NCBI GenBank assembly: GCA_003550325.1
Contig: QKWP01000218.1
Location: 217,719 to 281,718 of the forward strand
Origin: Gigaspora rosea
Lineage: Eukaryota > Glomeromycota > Glomeromycetes > Diversisporales > Gigasporaceae
Reading direction: 5' to 3'
Length of the DNA stretch: 64,000 nt
Under the pieces are notes generated by a model. It did no database searches. It saw only the letters and a list, made by a program, of their open reading frames with translations, and was not told the origin of the DNA. Below are positions 10,803 through 23,965 of this stretch, one piece after another. The position numbers were made by a program, and so were the translations under genes. Within the stretch, counting starts at the first letter, position 1. Every line of letters begins with the position of its first letter.

Positions 10803-10955
10803 TATAGAGAAACCTCCCTAAACACATCCTCTCTAAATGCACTCTCAAACTCAAATATATCCTTGACCTCTATAAACGCATTAATTTTATTGTTCTCTAA
10901 ATGCATATTGTTAAAAGCTTATCTCAATAGTGTACACTTAGGAGGTTTCTCTGTA
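10803..10955. mobile_element. Short Tigger/pogo-like MITE
   Basis: The ends are 'tatagagaaacctccct' and, read in reverse, 'tacagagaaacctcctaag'. The interior repeats 'ctctaaatgca'. The terminus resembles the CAGTC-type elements at 32482-32820 and 33225-36516, where similar 'gcatttag' or 'gcacttag' motifs recur. Confidence 0.6.
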
Positions 10956-11156
10956 TTAAAATCTGCATCTCGCATCACTTGATTTATTTGTATCATCTTG
11001 TTGTTTAACAATAGGTCGAAACACCTAGTAGAATAAATAAATTTTGTTGCAAGACTTGGACATGAGCCAAAATCTAACTGTGAGTGCGTGTGATAACGTA
11101 TATCAAATTTATCGAGTCTAAATCTTTATTTAATAATATATATAGATTTAGAATAA

Positions 11157-11370
11157 CGCATAAAGGTGTAACACCATTATTTTCATGTTGATGACCGTTG
11201 AAAATTTCTTAGATTTTAAATTGCCCTATCGATCATATTTTTTAATCAGTAATGTCTATATTTATTCGAAATCTTTAAGATTGTCGAAGAATCAAAAATC
11301 AACTAAAATCGCAGATTTCCAGTGATTTTACATAACAACGTGATCCGCAGATGTTTCACCTTTCTGCAAG
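11157..11370. mobile_element. Diverged MITE, relative of 16851-17036
   Basis: The ends are 'gcataaaggtgtaacacc' and, in reverse, 'ttgcagaaaggtgaaacatc'. The interior block 'gaaatctttaagattg' followed by 'tgattttacat' and 'gatccgcag' matches the element at 16851-17036 in opposite orientation. Confidence 0.5.
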
Positions 11371-13584
11371 CCGCAATTCTCATTTATTAGAGAATAATAG
11401 AACTTTAAAATGACCTTTTCTTAATCGGACTTCTTAAATATTATCGAATGAGATTTTGAAAATAATAATCAGGTATACTGTATAGTTAAGTGAAATTAGA
11501 AGATATTAAAATACATATAATGCGACTGAAATTATTCCTTTAAGGACTGAGCAATTTCCTGAATTAGATCAATTAAAAGCATGTTATCACATATAAGTGA
11601 GTCGATGCAAATGTAAAAAGGCAAGAGCATTTTGTTACTCAAAAAATCTAAATGCGAATCCGACTTAAGAGATTGCGTTGTAATGCTTATGATATTGTGT
11701 TTACTAAGCATCTTTTTGTTGTGAGATTCTTTTGGCTTTAATAAAGCTATAAGATTATCATGTGCATACAAATTAATCAAAAAAAATATATTATTAATTG
11801 AATTTTTTCACCAATTCTACAAAATTACAAATCTAATTATAATTTTTTAATTGTTAATAGGTTTAAAAAATAACTACTAAACTGATTCGGAATCAATTTT
11901 TAGATTGGTTCAAAATCCTTTAACTACCTGGCTCTATCTAAAATTTTTACTTCAACTTAAGTATATTCGACATACAACAATAACAATAAATATAAATAAT
12001 GCAAAATACTTTAATTATGGTTCTTTATTAAAAATCATCTAGGAAAAAATATGAATAGAAAGGGTTTTTAATAGTTTATCAATTCTTCATTACCTTTGTG
12101 GATGTCACTATCTGGTTTTGGTGAAATTATGTATGCATGTATTTATCTAGACGAAGATTTGATTGGTGAGTTAACATACAGAACGTTACTATCATCTGAT
12201 ACTTTAATCATTCTTGGATTTTTTCTTCAGATTCACAATCAACTACCGGTAGTATAATTATGAATTTTTATAGCTGTTAAGTTTTTGCATTCCCATACCA
12301 TAAAAATTACACCATTATGACTTGTGTAATATAGTAATGCAACTTTAAATGTTTATAATCGATTTAACACGATCATTCTAATTGATGATTGTACACATGT
12401 ATTTTTCAAGATCTCTAAAGTAAAGTCGATATGATACGTGGAATTTGTGAAACCATATGATAAAATTTTAGACGTAAACAATTACTAAAAATTTCACGTA
12501 ATATTTTTCAATTATTATTATTGAATATTTTTGACGTTTAATACTACTGTACCGGTTTGTTCTTTTGAGTTTTTTAACTTTTAGTAAATAATCTTGCGTA
12601 ACCGATTAACATTTTTATCAACAAAAATGATTTTAAATATAAATTACGGCCCAAAATATGGTTTAATAGAACTTAGCGTATTTTAAATTACTGTACAACA
12701 TTATTCTCTTGAAAATAAACTACCAAACAAAACTATATAAAAAACTTTTGGATTGTGTCGAAGCACTTATTTTTATTAGCTTTATATTATTTTTGATTTA
12801 TTTTTACTAAAAAAAGTAGTTTTGGAAAGTATGAATAAACACGCATATATATACGTGTATATGTTAATATATTTCGTTATTATTCTTGATATTTCGATTT
12901 ATTTTTACTAGCAAAAAGAATGCTGAATGTGCATAAATCGCAACCAAAAATAATTCTGGAGGTGCATAAATAATACTTTCACTTCCTTTTGCAAATAAGA
13001 ATTTTGGATTTTTTTTCCTTCACACTTTTTTTGATGTTTTTGATTATTTTTGATTTATATTTACTAGAAAAAGAGTCTGGATATATTAAATGCTTAGAAT
13101 ACTCATGAAAAAAAAAACACCTGCATCGTATTATTTGGCGGTAATGAGAAAAAAATCGTTGTTTAGAATTGTGTCAATCTTTTGAACAGCGCTTCTCTCC
13201 TCCTCATCATCATCCGCTGTTGTTGTGAAGCTTTCGTAACGAAACGCAGACGCGCCACTATCACCATCGGTGGATTTTAATAGTCGTTATTATAAGGTCT
13301 TCAACTTAATGCTATGTAATGAAATTACACCTCCACAGACTCTATGATAAGTAAGATCCAAAATCTAGAAGATTTGTATCTAGAGAGCCAACAATAGAAC
13401 GTCCACGGGTAACTATACCCCATCTTTTACGATTGGACGAACTCCCAATTAAATCAATATATAACCTATTTACTATGAATAATCATTCGTCCAATATTAA
13501 CTAAATTTAAAAGACGTGTATAAAAGTTTTGAGAACCATTGAATTTGCAAGATTACCATCAAAACAATGACCATCAGCTACATA
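11371..13584. other. Gene-poor stretch with two weak ORFs
   Basis: Two short frames are worth recording. One at 11532-11780 (minus, 82 codons) has LLPFYICIDSL and LIQEIAQSLKE. One at 12102-12257 (plus, 51 codons) has MSLSGFGEIMYACIYLDEDL, with a GT donor-like GTGAGT after its first half. I recognise neither; they could be single exons or chance frames. At 12770-13090 the phrase 'atttttgatttatttttacta' recurs three times. Nothing else was recognised. Confidence 0.35.
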
Positions 13585-15069
13585 CAATATTCTAACCCTT
13601 CCGGCCTAATGAATAACTTGCCGGCTTAGCTCAAATAAAAAGTGTGAAACGATGCTTTTATTCGATCATCAATGACCAAAATTAACTCGCGTTAGCTGCC
13701 ATATACATATTATACATATGTAAATATGTAGATACAGTATGATTTGTTTTGAAGTTTTGCATAAGGGGCATTCATGATTTACGTACTGTATTGTAATGGT
13801 ATTATTTTTGTATTATCTTTAATATCTCTGTAATAATACTGATTTAATGTAAATTAAAGGTATCCACTAATGTAAATTTTATTTGATATAATTAATTAAA
13901 ATTTTTAGAATAAACTATTTAGGTCATAAAGCTACATCATAAGTTATGCGTATCTCTCATTTATTATTTTCATTTGCATAAATATTTATCAATCTAAATA
14001 TTTAGAATAAGCTTGAATTTAATGAGGTATGTCAATTAAAGTTGCCTGCGAAAAGTTACTATTTTTCAGTTTAATCGAAAACTAAGAGTATTTCGGACAT
14101 GATTTAATTTTGAGAGTACTAAAAGTCAGCCGTTAAAATATATCAAAGGCATTTAAAGTGAATTATTTTTTAAAAAAAAATTTATAAGCATTTAGAAATT
14201 ATGTTACGTAATATTCTTTATTTTTTTATACATATCTACTTAACTCTCTCAACACACTACTAGACTTGAAAATTGTTCTCCAGACACATGACTTATTACA
14301 CGTGCATTTAATGGCAATGCCACACCAAAGCCAAAGATATTAATAAAACTAATAGTTCTAATAAATCTTCTCTATATCTTATATATATCATTAACATTAT
14401 ATTTATTGTTGTTATTACTGTATATGTATATCACGTATCTAAATTAGATATATTATAACTGATAGATATAATGATTAAGTATCTTAGTCATCATGTATAA
14501 ATAACTCGATTTTCTTCGAAAGTCGATAATTTTACACACGTTGATTAATAAAATAAAAAATCGTGCTTCATGCGCGAAATAAACCTAAAACTCGATCGTT
14601 AGGAGAATTAACGATCTTGATCACGTGATTATCATGAAGAGATTGCACAATCACATATCTTTTAGTTTACCATATACGACTGTCTATATATTCATATGGA
14701 CGCTATCAGTAGAAAGGGGAGAAGTCTCCTTTTTTGCTAAAAAAATTTTTATTGGCTCATTAGTAAAGCTAAAACGTGATTTTCTCGAAATTTTTGATCA
14801 GATCTGAATGTAGATATCTCTTAGCTCGTAAAAGTATATCACTCCAAAACCTCTTACACTAGGAAAATGGGAACCATTTAAAGTCCGAAGGACAATATGG
14901 GGTGTCCCCTATTAAAAGGGCCCATTTTTACATTCATCTCATTTTGAGATAATTGAGTTTAACCATTTGTTTTGATTTTCGGACTGATCCGGGATTAACC
15001 AAATTTCACACTTTTGATTGGTTAAATGTAGCAGGTGACTATCGGGTAGTCTCGTGATGTGCTTGGCCT

Positions 15070-17581
15070 AATGTTGTTAGCCGAAATTGTTTTATGCTTG
15101 TAGAAATATTTTGACATTTGATATTTAGGCTGCCGAAATGTCTAAATATTATCGAAATCCTNGTGACAACTCCAGCGACGACTCCAGCTATGACTTTCCT
15201 TGTTCTTCAAGTGTTCCATATTAAATTATGAGCCTTGAGTTAATCATATATGCTGTATTGCTGCGATTTCGTGTGATCGAAAGATGAACGACACTCTATG
15301 CTGAAAAAGTGAATAAAAAAAACATTTTGATAAAGATCAGCTCATGAAATTATAAAAGACTGAAAAGACTGACACTCATATATTTTTAGACAAGTCTTTT
15401 GTTAAAAAGCTCATTTTTTTAAAAAAATTGATTATACAATATAAAGTTGTTTACAATACAGTATCAACAAACCTTTGCTTTGGCGACCAAATTAACTTGC
15501 TAATTCCTTTTTTGAACAATAGTTAGCCACCATCCTTTTGTGATCGTCCCTACCATTTGTATAGTACTGTTCTTATCAGATCATTTACGTTTCGGTACTG
15601 TTTTTATCTTAATCCTTGGCTAATATTATTTGTAGTTAATTTTTTTTTTGGCAATTTTTTCATTTGCAATAAACTATATCAGATATAAAATATATATATA
15701 TATATATTCTTTTTGTAGTTAAAAATCAACATAATTAATTTTAATTTTGTAATGCAACATTACAATGAAGCAAACATATTTTAACTTCGAACAAAAGTTA
15801 TAGACTGTTTTTTTTTTTGTTTTAATTATGGTAAAATTGTTGAAATTAGTCCAGAATACCACGAAAAATCGTGTTTGGCATTTTGACGACTACAAATCAC
15901 TCTTTTTATAGTGAAGTTAGACTCAGGAAAGCTATATAAATTCTTTCGATATAATAAAATTTTTTATTAATGGAACTGATTACTTCACTACAACGAGAGT
16001 GATGTATATAAAACATGTTTATTTTCTATATATTGATCCTTGAACTTGATTACTTCTTAACTATTTTTAAATTGGCTCACTTATTCTTTTTTACTACAAA
16101 ATCAACTTACCAACAGTGTCACGGGTGACATCAAACGCGAAAAGGCATGTGTCTTTACAATCAAATTTAGAAAGGATGAATTGGGAATATCGGAGGTAGT
16201 GTTGTTAGCCGAAATTGTTTTATGCTTGTAGAAATATTTTGACATTTGATATTTAGGCTGCCAAAATGTCTAAATATTATCAAAATCCTAAATTATGTCG
16301 AAATGTCTAAATAATGTCGAAATGTCTAAATTAAGAAATATATATGAAAAAACATATAGTAATAGGTTCGCTATCCAAACAAGCTCTAGCGTTCATACTT
16401 TAACATCAATACCTCTAGTCTAGGACTAATTATTTGACCCTATACCAATCAACTCACGCATAAACTACTGACCTCTCGGTTCTAAAATTTTCTAAACCCC
16501 AAGGTCCTAAACTATATGAAAACACAAGCATAAGCAATATGTCTAACATACGCCCATATAGCTAAAGAGAATCGGGGCGTCATCCTGCATCATCTGTTTC
16601 AGGTCCCTGCACTGCCATTGCAGCTGCGGAACTGTATGTAAATATCACGAAGTAGGGATGCGAATCGATTACCTCAAAATCGGTTTAGAATCGATGATCG
16701 AATTCTAAATCTTTATAGTTATTTCTTGTATTGAGTGGCCCGATTAGATTCTATTTTTATTATTTAATACTGTAAGTTATTAGGTTTTACAAATAATATG
16801 AAGCAATGTACAAAGTTTTCTGGTTGTTTTAAAGCTATACCAGAGCTTATTGCGCTTTGCAAAAATGTGTGACCTCTGCAGATCATGGTGTCATTTAAAA
16901 TCACGAGAAATCAGCCGATTTTTCAATTTTAAAGATTTCAGATAAAACATAGATGTTTTTGATGAAAATGATGATCAATAGGGAATTAAAATTTTACTGT
17001 GTAAATCACAGGGTCACACTTTTTTGCAAAACGCTATAATTAAATAGAATCTTCATATTTACAAATTATATAAATAATAATACGTATTATTAATAACAAA
17101 CATAGACATTATAAAATGGCTACCGGTAAGTATAAACTATCAGTTTAAAGTTTAAATTAAATAATGCGCATTAACAACAAATACAGCCATTAGAAATGGC
17201 TAAGTACAAAATATGGGCTTAATATTTTTAATAACATGTGATTTAATAATAAACACCATATTTAAAAGCATAGAACATTTATTAAAATTTTAGACTTCTA
17301 AATAGATAATATAAAAAGATTATATACTAATGCTACATACATATATACATATATAATATTTTTATTGTTTATTTTAATTTAGACATTTAGTCATATAGCA
17401 TTATATTTAGTCAACTATTTAAACATTTAGTCACATAGTATTTATTTAGTCAACTATTTAGAAATTTAGGCAAATTTAGACTTTTGACATTTCGAAAAAA
17501 AAATAATGCCATGTCGAATTATATTTAGACACTAATTGCCTAAATAGTTGACTAAATTAAGTATTTCGACTAACAACATTA
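15070..17581. mobile_element. MULE-like element with 9-bp target duplication
   Basis: The ends are 'aatgttgttagccgaaat' and, in reverse, 'aatgttgttagtcgaaat'. The flanks repeat GCTTGGCCT at 15061-15069 and 17582-17590. A 9-bp duplication is typical of Mutator-like elements. The first 90 bp recur as a direct copy at 16200-16290, and the interior is rich in 'cgaaatgtc' motifs. A single N at 15163 ends the first copy, so part of the left side may be misjoined. No transposase frame is visible. Confidence 0.7.
16851..17036. mobile_element. MITE nested in the MULE-like element
   Basis: The ends are 'ttgcgctttgcaaaaatgtg' and, in reverse, 'agcgttttgcaaaaaagtgt'. The interior has 'ttcatcaaaaacatctatg' on the reverse strand. 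It is related to the diverged copy at 11157-11370. Confidence 0.65.
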
Positions 17582-18177
17582 GCTTGGCCTTAGACAACTT
17601 CGTTTAATATTTCTTTTACGTTATCTCTATTTTTTATTATGCAAATCGACTTTCATTTATAATTGAAAAATGTCAATCATGTTAAAATTTACATGAATCT
17701 AATAAAAACTCAATTTTTGAAAAATTGTAAAAATGGGCCCTTTTAATAGGAGACACCCCATATAATATTACACTGATCTAGCCAATAACCATCAGTTTTC
17801 TATTGTTTTGATTGTTTTTTTTATGTTACACCTGATCTAGCCAATCAGGATTCAGAATTTGCTAACACACGGACATCGGGTGTACTATTGCTCTACCTGT
17901 GAGTGTCCTTCGGACAATTAATAAACTTGTATCGTGTTACTAAATTACTAACCCAAGCACAAAATCGATTTGGAAGTGGTTTGAGTGTAACACCTTTGTA
18001 CCGTTACTAAAATCAAAAAGGTAATTGATCTAAACTTCATTTAGAATTATTTGAATTAATTCACAACCCTTGATTTTCGTGCGTATGTTCATGCATACGC
18101 ATGCATAACATTTTTATCTATCTTGCATCACTATTTATGTATATACATGATCAAAAACAGATAATTGTTTTTTAACC

Positions 18178-20911
18178 ATGATTCTCTCTAAAAGTTTATC
18201 ATTATGGACTATTTTATGCATACTCGCTTTACTAAATAGCTTAGCATTTATATTAGCATCACCCATTAAAAAGCATGCTTACGTTCCAGAGACAAAAACT
18301 TTTTATCTGCACCTCTATAAAGCAAAACTTTCACCAGATGGATTTGAACGAGTTGTTTGGACTGTGAATGGTTTATAACTTTTTAAAAATTAAAATATAA
18401 AAATCTTTTAACCCCATTAAATCTCATTTACATTTTAAATAAATAAATCACTAGGAACATACCCTGGACCAACACTTGTTGTAACAAAAGGCGATAGACT
18501 TATAATTCACATTATCAATAATTTAGGAGAACCAACATCGGTAAATTGATATCTTATTTTCAATTATTTATCCAACTTTTTAAAAATATTATTAAAAGAA
18601 AAACAAATTTGATCCTTGCATTTAGATTCATTTTCATGGTTTTTTTCAAAGGGGAACTAATTGGTATGATGGAGTTCCTGGACAAACACAATGTCCAATA
18701 CCCAACAATACGACATTTATCTACAATTTTACCATTCCGGATCAAAGTGGCACTTTTTGGTAGTAAGTATCCAAATTTATCCCATTTTATTTTAAATCTT
18801 GCGAACATTATCTCTAACTATAATTAAAGTCATAGTCACTATCTAGCACAATATGTTGATGGTGTTCTAGGTGCCATTATTGTCAAAGACCCCAATGATC
18901 CATATCAAAATGACTATGATGAAGAAATAGTAGTTCTTCTATCAGATTGGTATCATAACGAATCATCAACTTTAATAAGTTATTATTTGTCTCCAGCGAG
19001 TGAAGGAAAAGAACCTCAACCAGATAATGGATTAATTGACGGAAGAAATAATTATCATTGTGAATGGGCACTTGCTTCTCATAAATGCATTGATAAAGCT
19101 GGTCTTTCAAAGTTTAATTTCGTTCCTGGAAAAAGATATCGTTTGAGAGTTATAAATACTAGGTGATTTTTAAAATCCATAATACTTGTGAATTTAATTA
19201 TAAATAGTTATAGATTATTCATGTGATATGATCATATAAACATTTTTGCCTTGATATTTTTGTCATAAAACCATTTATGCAAAATGTCATGACAAAAAAT
19301 TTCACATGCTAATATAATATGAGCAATAACATCAATATTGGACATACGAAAATAGCAGGAAATTTTTTTTATCGGAGTTAATGTCACTCATGTGCCAATA
19401 CGCAGCACATGGGAGTGACATTGAAAAAATTTCCTGTTATTTTTCATCGTACGCTCAATATCTTATACTTACAATATTAAAAAATTAAAAATTTTATAAC
19501 TTATATAGTGCATTTTCAAATTTCATATTTTCGATTGATGAACATGAAATGGATTTAATTGAAGTAGAAGGAATGATGACAAAAAGACACAAAATACATC
19601 GCCTTATCATTAATGTAGCACAACGCTATTCAGTAATCGTAACTGCTGATAAATTGGTTTCAAATTTTTGGATGAGAGCAGATTTACAAACTGATTGTTT
19701 TGATGATTCATCAGATCAAATTGTGCATCTCAATCCGTATGTAAAAGCCATAGTTCATTATGAAGGGGCCAATAATTTGGATCCTACAACAAAAGGATGG
19801 GCAGATAATCCTAATTATCATGATCATTGTGTCGATTTGAACACATCAGATATTAAACCACTTTTTCTAGAAAATGTTCCAGCAAAAGCTGATCAGATCA
19901 TATATCTTAATGCTTCTTTCGAAAATGATGATTTTAATATTAACAGAGGATTAATCAATGGTTCCACATACGTAATTGATATATACAATCCAACTATAAA
20001 TCAAGTTTTATTTGAAAACAAACATTCATTTCCACCAAATCAAAATGTCTTTGGTCAATTTAATACTTCCCAAGTTATTGATATTGTGGTATATAGTGAG
20101 TATCAAATTTTCTAATAGATTCAATGTAATGAAATTTTGAAATTGTCAACTTCTTAAATTTATTTATCGTCTATTAGACGATGATGATGGAGAGCATCCA
20201 TTTCATTTGGTAAGTATATTAGCATCATTATATATAATAACTATGATTATGACCCCTACTTATGTACGTACGCACATATGTGAATTTTAGCATGGTCACA
20301 CATTCTGGGTACTTGGTTCAGGTGAAGTTAATACTGAGCCAGATTATTCGAAATTAAATATCTATGATCCAATTAGACGTGATACCGCAACTATACCTGC
20401 TGAAGGGTATGAAAAAATTTTCTTTTTTCACGAAATTCATTAAATTTTATGACTTCTACGAATTTACAAAAACCGTATATTATTTTAAAACAGATGGATT
20501 GTGATTAGATTCGTAGCAGATAATCCTGGAATATGGGCTTTCCATTGTCATATTGAGGTAACAATCATTTTATTTTATATATCGATAAATATTGTGTTTA
20601 CTATGTGTTTAAATTTGCGTATAACCATATATGAAATGATTTTTTATTAGTGGCATGTCGAAGCAGGATTAGTTGCTCAATTTGTTGAGCTACCTAATGA
20701 ACTCAGGGAATTAAAACCACCAGATGATTGGGAACAGTTATGCATTAAATCAACTAATCCTTATAATTTGTTAAAACCTCAATCGGAACCAAAAATCTTT
20801 ATTAATGATATGCGAAATATTGATATTTTGATAAAAAATTTGGGTTGGAATTGGGGAGAAATGGAATTTAATTGGAATTATTTATTAGTGTATTTTTTAA
20901 ATTTATTTTAA
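18178..20911 (+). CDS. Multicopper oxidase, copy A (nine exons, 602 aa)
   Basis: This is a laccase/ferroxidase-type enzyme that oxidises phenolics or metals and reduces O2 to water; the substrate cannot be told from sequence. Exons: 18178-18370, 18455-18540, 18626-18762, 18830-19162, 19509-20095, 20180-20211, 20291-20406, 20494-20557, 20651-20911. All introns are GT...AG and the phases close to 1809 nt. Residues 1-28 are a signal peptide (hydrophobic core, then LASPIKK). The copper motifs in order are HFHG (usually HWHG), HSH after GTFWY, HPFHLHGH split between exons 6 and 7, and HCHIEWHVEAGL. The latter has Leu at the axial type-1 position. Three cupredoxin domains are present and the length fits fungal secreted enzymes. 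The C-terminus ends in a short hydrophobic run (LLVYFLNLF), perhaps a membrane tail. A paralogue lies at 51115-53590 with identical exon sizes. Intron 4 here contains a hairpin element. Confidence 0.93.
19335..19461. mobile_element. Hairpin MITE in intron 4 of the copy A oxidase
   Basis: The arms pair 'atattggacatacg' and 'aatagcaggaaattt' with the reverse complement at 19428-19461. The core has an inverted 'tgtcactcatgtgc' pair. Copy B lacks it, so it arrived after the duplication. Together with nearby sequence it accounts for most of the 346-nt intron against 91 nt in copy B. Confidence 0.75.
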
Positions 20912-21111
20912 TTCTGCGTTTCAAAATTTAATTTCATGAATGCAAGAATTAAAAATATTATTTTATTGATTTCATAAATAAATTTCAACAATAAATATAC
21001 CGATGAAACAATAGGTATACATTATTGGACGAATAATGAAATGAAAACGTGCCGAAGTGGCACATGTAACCAGCAAACCTTTCATTTTTGATATGCCTGT
21101 ACCTACTTTTT

Positions 21112-22544
21112 TGATGCGATAATCACATGTTGCATTAAATGAAATTAAATGATATCTTTGGTAGCGTTCCCACAAAAAATTGCTCCTCCTCTGTAATTTT
21201 AATTTTGGCCAATCAAAATTTAGGATCAAGCGTTACGGAGGATGTTAACATTTTGTGATATTATCGAATGAGATCTTCAAAATTTGTACCAATCAGACTA
21301 GTAAAAATTGTGATTATTTCGAATTTGTCTTATGTTGATTGGTCGATTTATTTAGGTACGAAGTTACTGCGTCTAAAATTGTATTTACACTCAACTAGAC
21401 TTAGATTCAAGGATCCCGGAATAGTTTTTGAATATCCTAAATAAGCAAAACTTTTACTACCGGTAGTAACAATGGTTTTTTTAGTATAATAGTTAAAGAG
21501 CTATTTACTTTTACAAAGTTACTACTTTTTTTTGTGCTCAACAAGACCTTAAATTCAAGGATCTCAGAGGGTTTTTTAATATACCAAAATGGGCAGAACT
21601 TTTACTAACAACGCAAGATGTTTATTTATTAGTAGTTTTCCTCTTTTTTTTTTGTATTTTGGTTTACAAGATCTTAATTTTCAAACCCCAAAAATAGCAA
21701 TTACACCCACTTTATCTAATTGGAGTATATTTTTAAGATTTAATAATCAAAAATTTTACAAGTACGATGTTAAAAGTCATTAGAATTGTAGAATGTTGCA
21801 ATGTATGGCTGGAATGTGTTACTGTATTAAGATAGCTAAGATTGTACTTATACAATATTATTTTGAATTTTTGAACCCAAAATTAAAATTTTTTCCCGAA
21901 ATTGTTTTTGATCTATTTTACTTAAAGCATGAAATTTCTTGATACTTTTTTTGAATAGACAAAATTATAAGGAACATAAATATATAATCTTATTTGCTCT
22001 TCCTTATAAAAAATTCAATTTATTTTTGAAACCCAAAATAGACATTTTTTAAAAATCAATTTTAGTAGCACATATAATTGTACTGTATAGAATCATTAGA
22101 TAGACAGATATAATATTTTTGGATTAAATAATAAATAAATATGAATAAAGTTGTTCAATTTATAATTTGTATAAATCAAAGTATATAGTATATATGTAGT
22201 AATATATCACTTGCAAAAGTTGTTAATAATATTACTTATTTCCTGGTTCTTATTTATACTTCTATTCTATTTCTTTTAATTATTGCCCAGATTTCAGATT
22301 CAGGCTAATCCAGAATTTTCATAATTCTTTGTTTGATTCTATATTCTTTTCTTTACTTTTTTTATGATAGAGTTTTTAAACTATTAGTTACAAACAAAGA
22401 GTAAAAGTCACTGGCTAAAAAAAAAAGAAAAAAGAGAGAGAAAAAAAAGAAAAAAAAATAAAAGATGATTTGTAATTTATTTGTTATAAGCTAAAGTTTA
22501 TGAAATATGCAACTTTACTTTGAAGAAATAGTATAGAAATATAA
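21112..22544. other. AT-rich intergenic DNA
   Basis: No gene recognised. Two diverged stretches at 21400-21490 and 21540-21640 share the phrase pattern 'ttaaattcaaggatc..' and 'gcagaacttttacta', a decayed tandem duplication. Purine-rich low-complexity sequence lies at 22415-22465. Confidence 0.5.
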
Positions 22545-22697
22545 TAAGGGCACTGACATTTATTTTAGAAATGGGGGTCAAGCCAAATCTTACCTTATAT
22601 AAAAATTTTAGCCAATTAAATTTGATGAAAATATTATCTAGGATGGGAGTAAGCCTCTATAGTAAATAGATATTAGATAATAAATGCAGTGCCCTAA
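22545..22697. mobile_element. Short TIR element with TAAGGGCACTG ends
   Basis: Left 'taagggcactgacatttatt' pairs with the right end read in reverse, 'ttagggcactgcatttatta'. About 150 bp, non-coding. Confidence 0.6.
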
Positions 22698-22774
22698 GAA
22701 CCTAGAAATAAATTAGTTATTATCCACATAACCAAAAATCAATCCCAAATCAAATAATAATAGAATGGCTACTG

Positions 22775-23776
22775 AGAACCCCGAATAATCTATGTGAAGT
22801 TATATTTGAGCATTATAGTAAAAATTTAACTTTTGTTTTGGTATATATAAGCTGTATTTTAAATATTAAATCAAACTTTTAACTACCTTTAACTTTTCTT
22901 GAAATACAACATTCTCTAAAAAAAAAATCAAAATAATGAATAAAGCGAAAAAAAAATTATAAAAAAATAAAAAATGAAAAAAAAAAAAAAAATTGGACTT
23001 ATGTTCTCTAAAAAAAAAAAAATAAAAAAAATAAACTGAAAAATCATTTTTAGAAAATTTCATATGCTTATTTAATCCATAATGCATTATAGATCATAAA
23101 AATATATACTACAAAATAAAAAAAAACTTAATTAGCAATCCATATAAGAACTATAGTATTATTATATAGTTACTATAGCGCAAATTACTATGTATTTTAT
23201 ATAGTGATGAAATCTTTTTTCCTCTAAACATATAAAAATTTTATATAGTTGCAAATTTTAAATTTTAAATATCTTATAATTTACTTAATTAATTTTAATA
23301 ATTTTATTATATTATATATAAAAACATTTTCTCTACATTTCTGCTTAGTAAGTCAAAATATATTAGCATAATAAAAAAAATATTTAGCTTATTTAGCTAT
23401 AGAGGAAAAGAAGATTTCATAATATATATAAATTTAATAGTAATTTGCGCATATAGAATTCTATCCTTCTTAGGCGAATTGGCAATTAAAAAAAAACCAT
23501 TTTGGCAATTTTTATCCAATTTTTGCATTCTTCTGATTTTGATATTTTTTCGAATTTTGCATTTATCCCTAGATTTTTTATTAGCACATTTTAAATATAA
23601 GATTTATAAAAATTACTCTTATTAGCATTCTTTTAAATATACCTTTTTTGCCATTTAGCTGTTTTCAAATATAACCTTTTTGTCCAATACCTACTTTTCA
23701 AATATAAAGTTTTTTAAAAAATGGATCTCCATTAGCAATTTTTCAAATATGACCTTACATAGATTGTTCGGGGTCC
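22775..23776. mobile_element. Inverted-repeat element family X, copy 1
   Basis: The ends are 'gaaccccgaataatctatg' and, in reverse, 'ggaccccgaacaatctatg', extended by 'ttatatttga'. The interior has 'cctttaacttttcttgaaat' and several A-rich tracts. 'ttcaaatata' phrases recur toward the right. The same order occurs in copy 2 at 30724-32129. No transposase is seen. Confidence 0.7.
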
Positions 23777-23812
23777 TGGCTACTAACTGCAAAGTAGCCA
23801 GTATGCTATTCT

Positions 23813-23965
23813 GTTAGGGCTGTATCATTAATCATCTAATTATTTTTTATCAGAGGCCTATCCCCTCTTTCTTAATATATATATAGTCAGGTTCTTATAT
23901 ATAATTTTGACTTTTTTTACCCCTCTCCCCTAAAAAATCATCTAATTTTTGTGACTCCCCTTATT
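23813..23965. repeat. Dispersed 150-bp repeat, copy 1
   Basis: It begins 'ttagggctgtatcattaatc', has 'ttttttatcagaggc', an 'atatatatagtcaggttc' core, and ends 'tttgtgactcccctta'. A copy lies at 28026-28186, and a reverse-oriented copy is split between 36985-37065 and 33105-33195. Confidence 0.75.

Larger units (their letters stand above)
14259..17990. mobile_element. 3.7-kb nested insertion absent from copy B
   Basis: Copy B passes directly from 'tctcaacac' to 'cttcgtaccg', whereas copy A has about 3.7 kb between the same two points. Inside, 14896-14932 and 17726-17762 are inverted repeats of 37 bp (with 'attaaaagggcccattttta'). These enclose another element at 15070-17581. A 'gtccttcggac' palindrome lies outside each repeat (14883 and 17898). 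No coding region was recognised. Confidence 0.75.
13585..21110 (+). repeat. Segmental duplication, copy A
   Basis: This segment aligns with 50122-53803 in the same orientation, from 'catacaatattctaac' and 'ccggcctaat' at the left to 'tttcatttttgata' at the right. It carries a multicopper oxidase gene in both copies. Copy A is longer because of an insertion at about 14259-17990 and another in intron 4 of the gene; copy B has its own 105-bp insertion. Flanks beyond these limits show no similarity. Confidence 0.9.

Noticed and set aside
18546..18827. Open frames on both strands at 18546-18827 and the matching 51479-51760
   Set aside because: They run through intron 2, exon 3 and intron 3 of the oxidase; the spliced reading with HFHG and HSH motifs explains the sequence.
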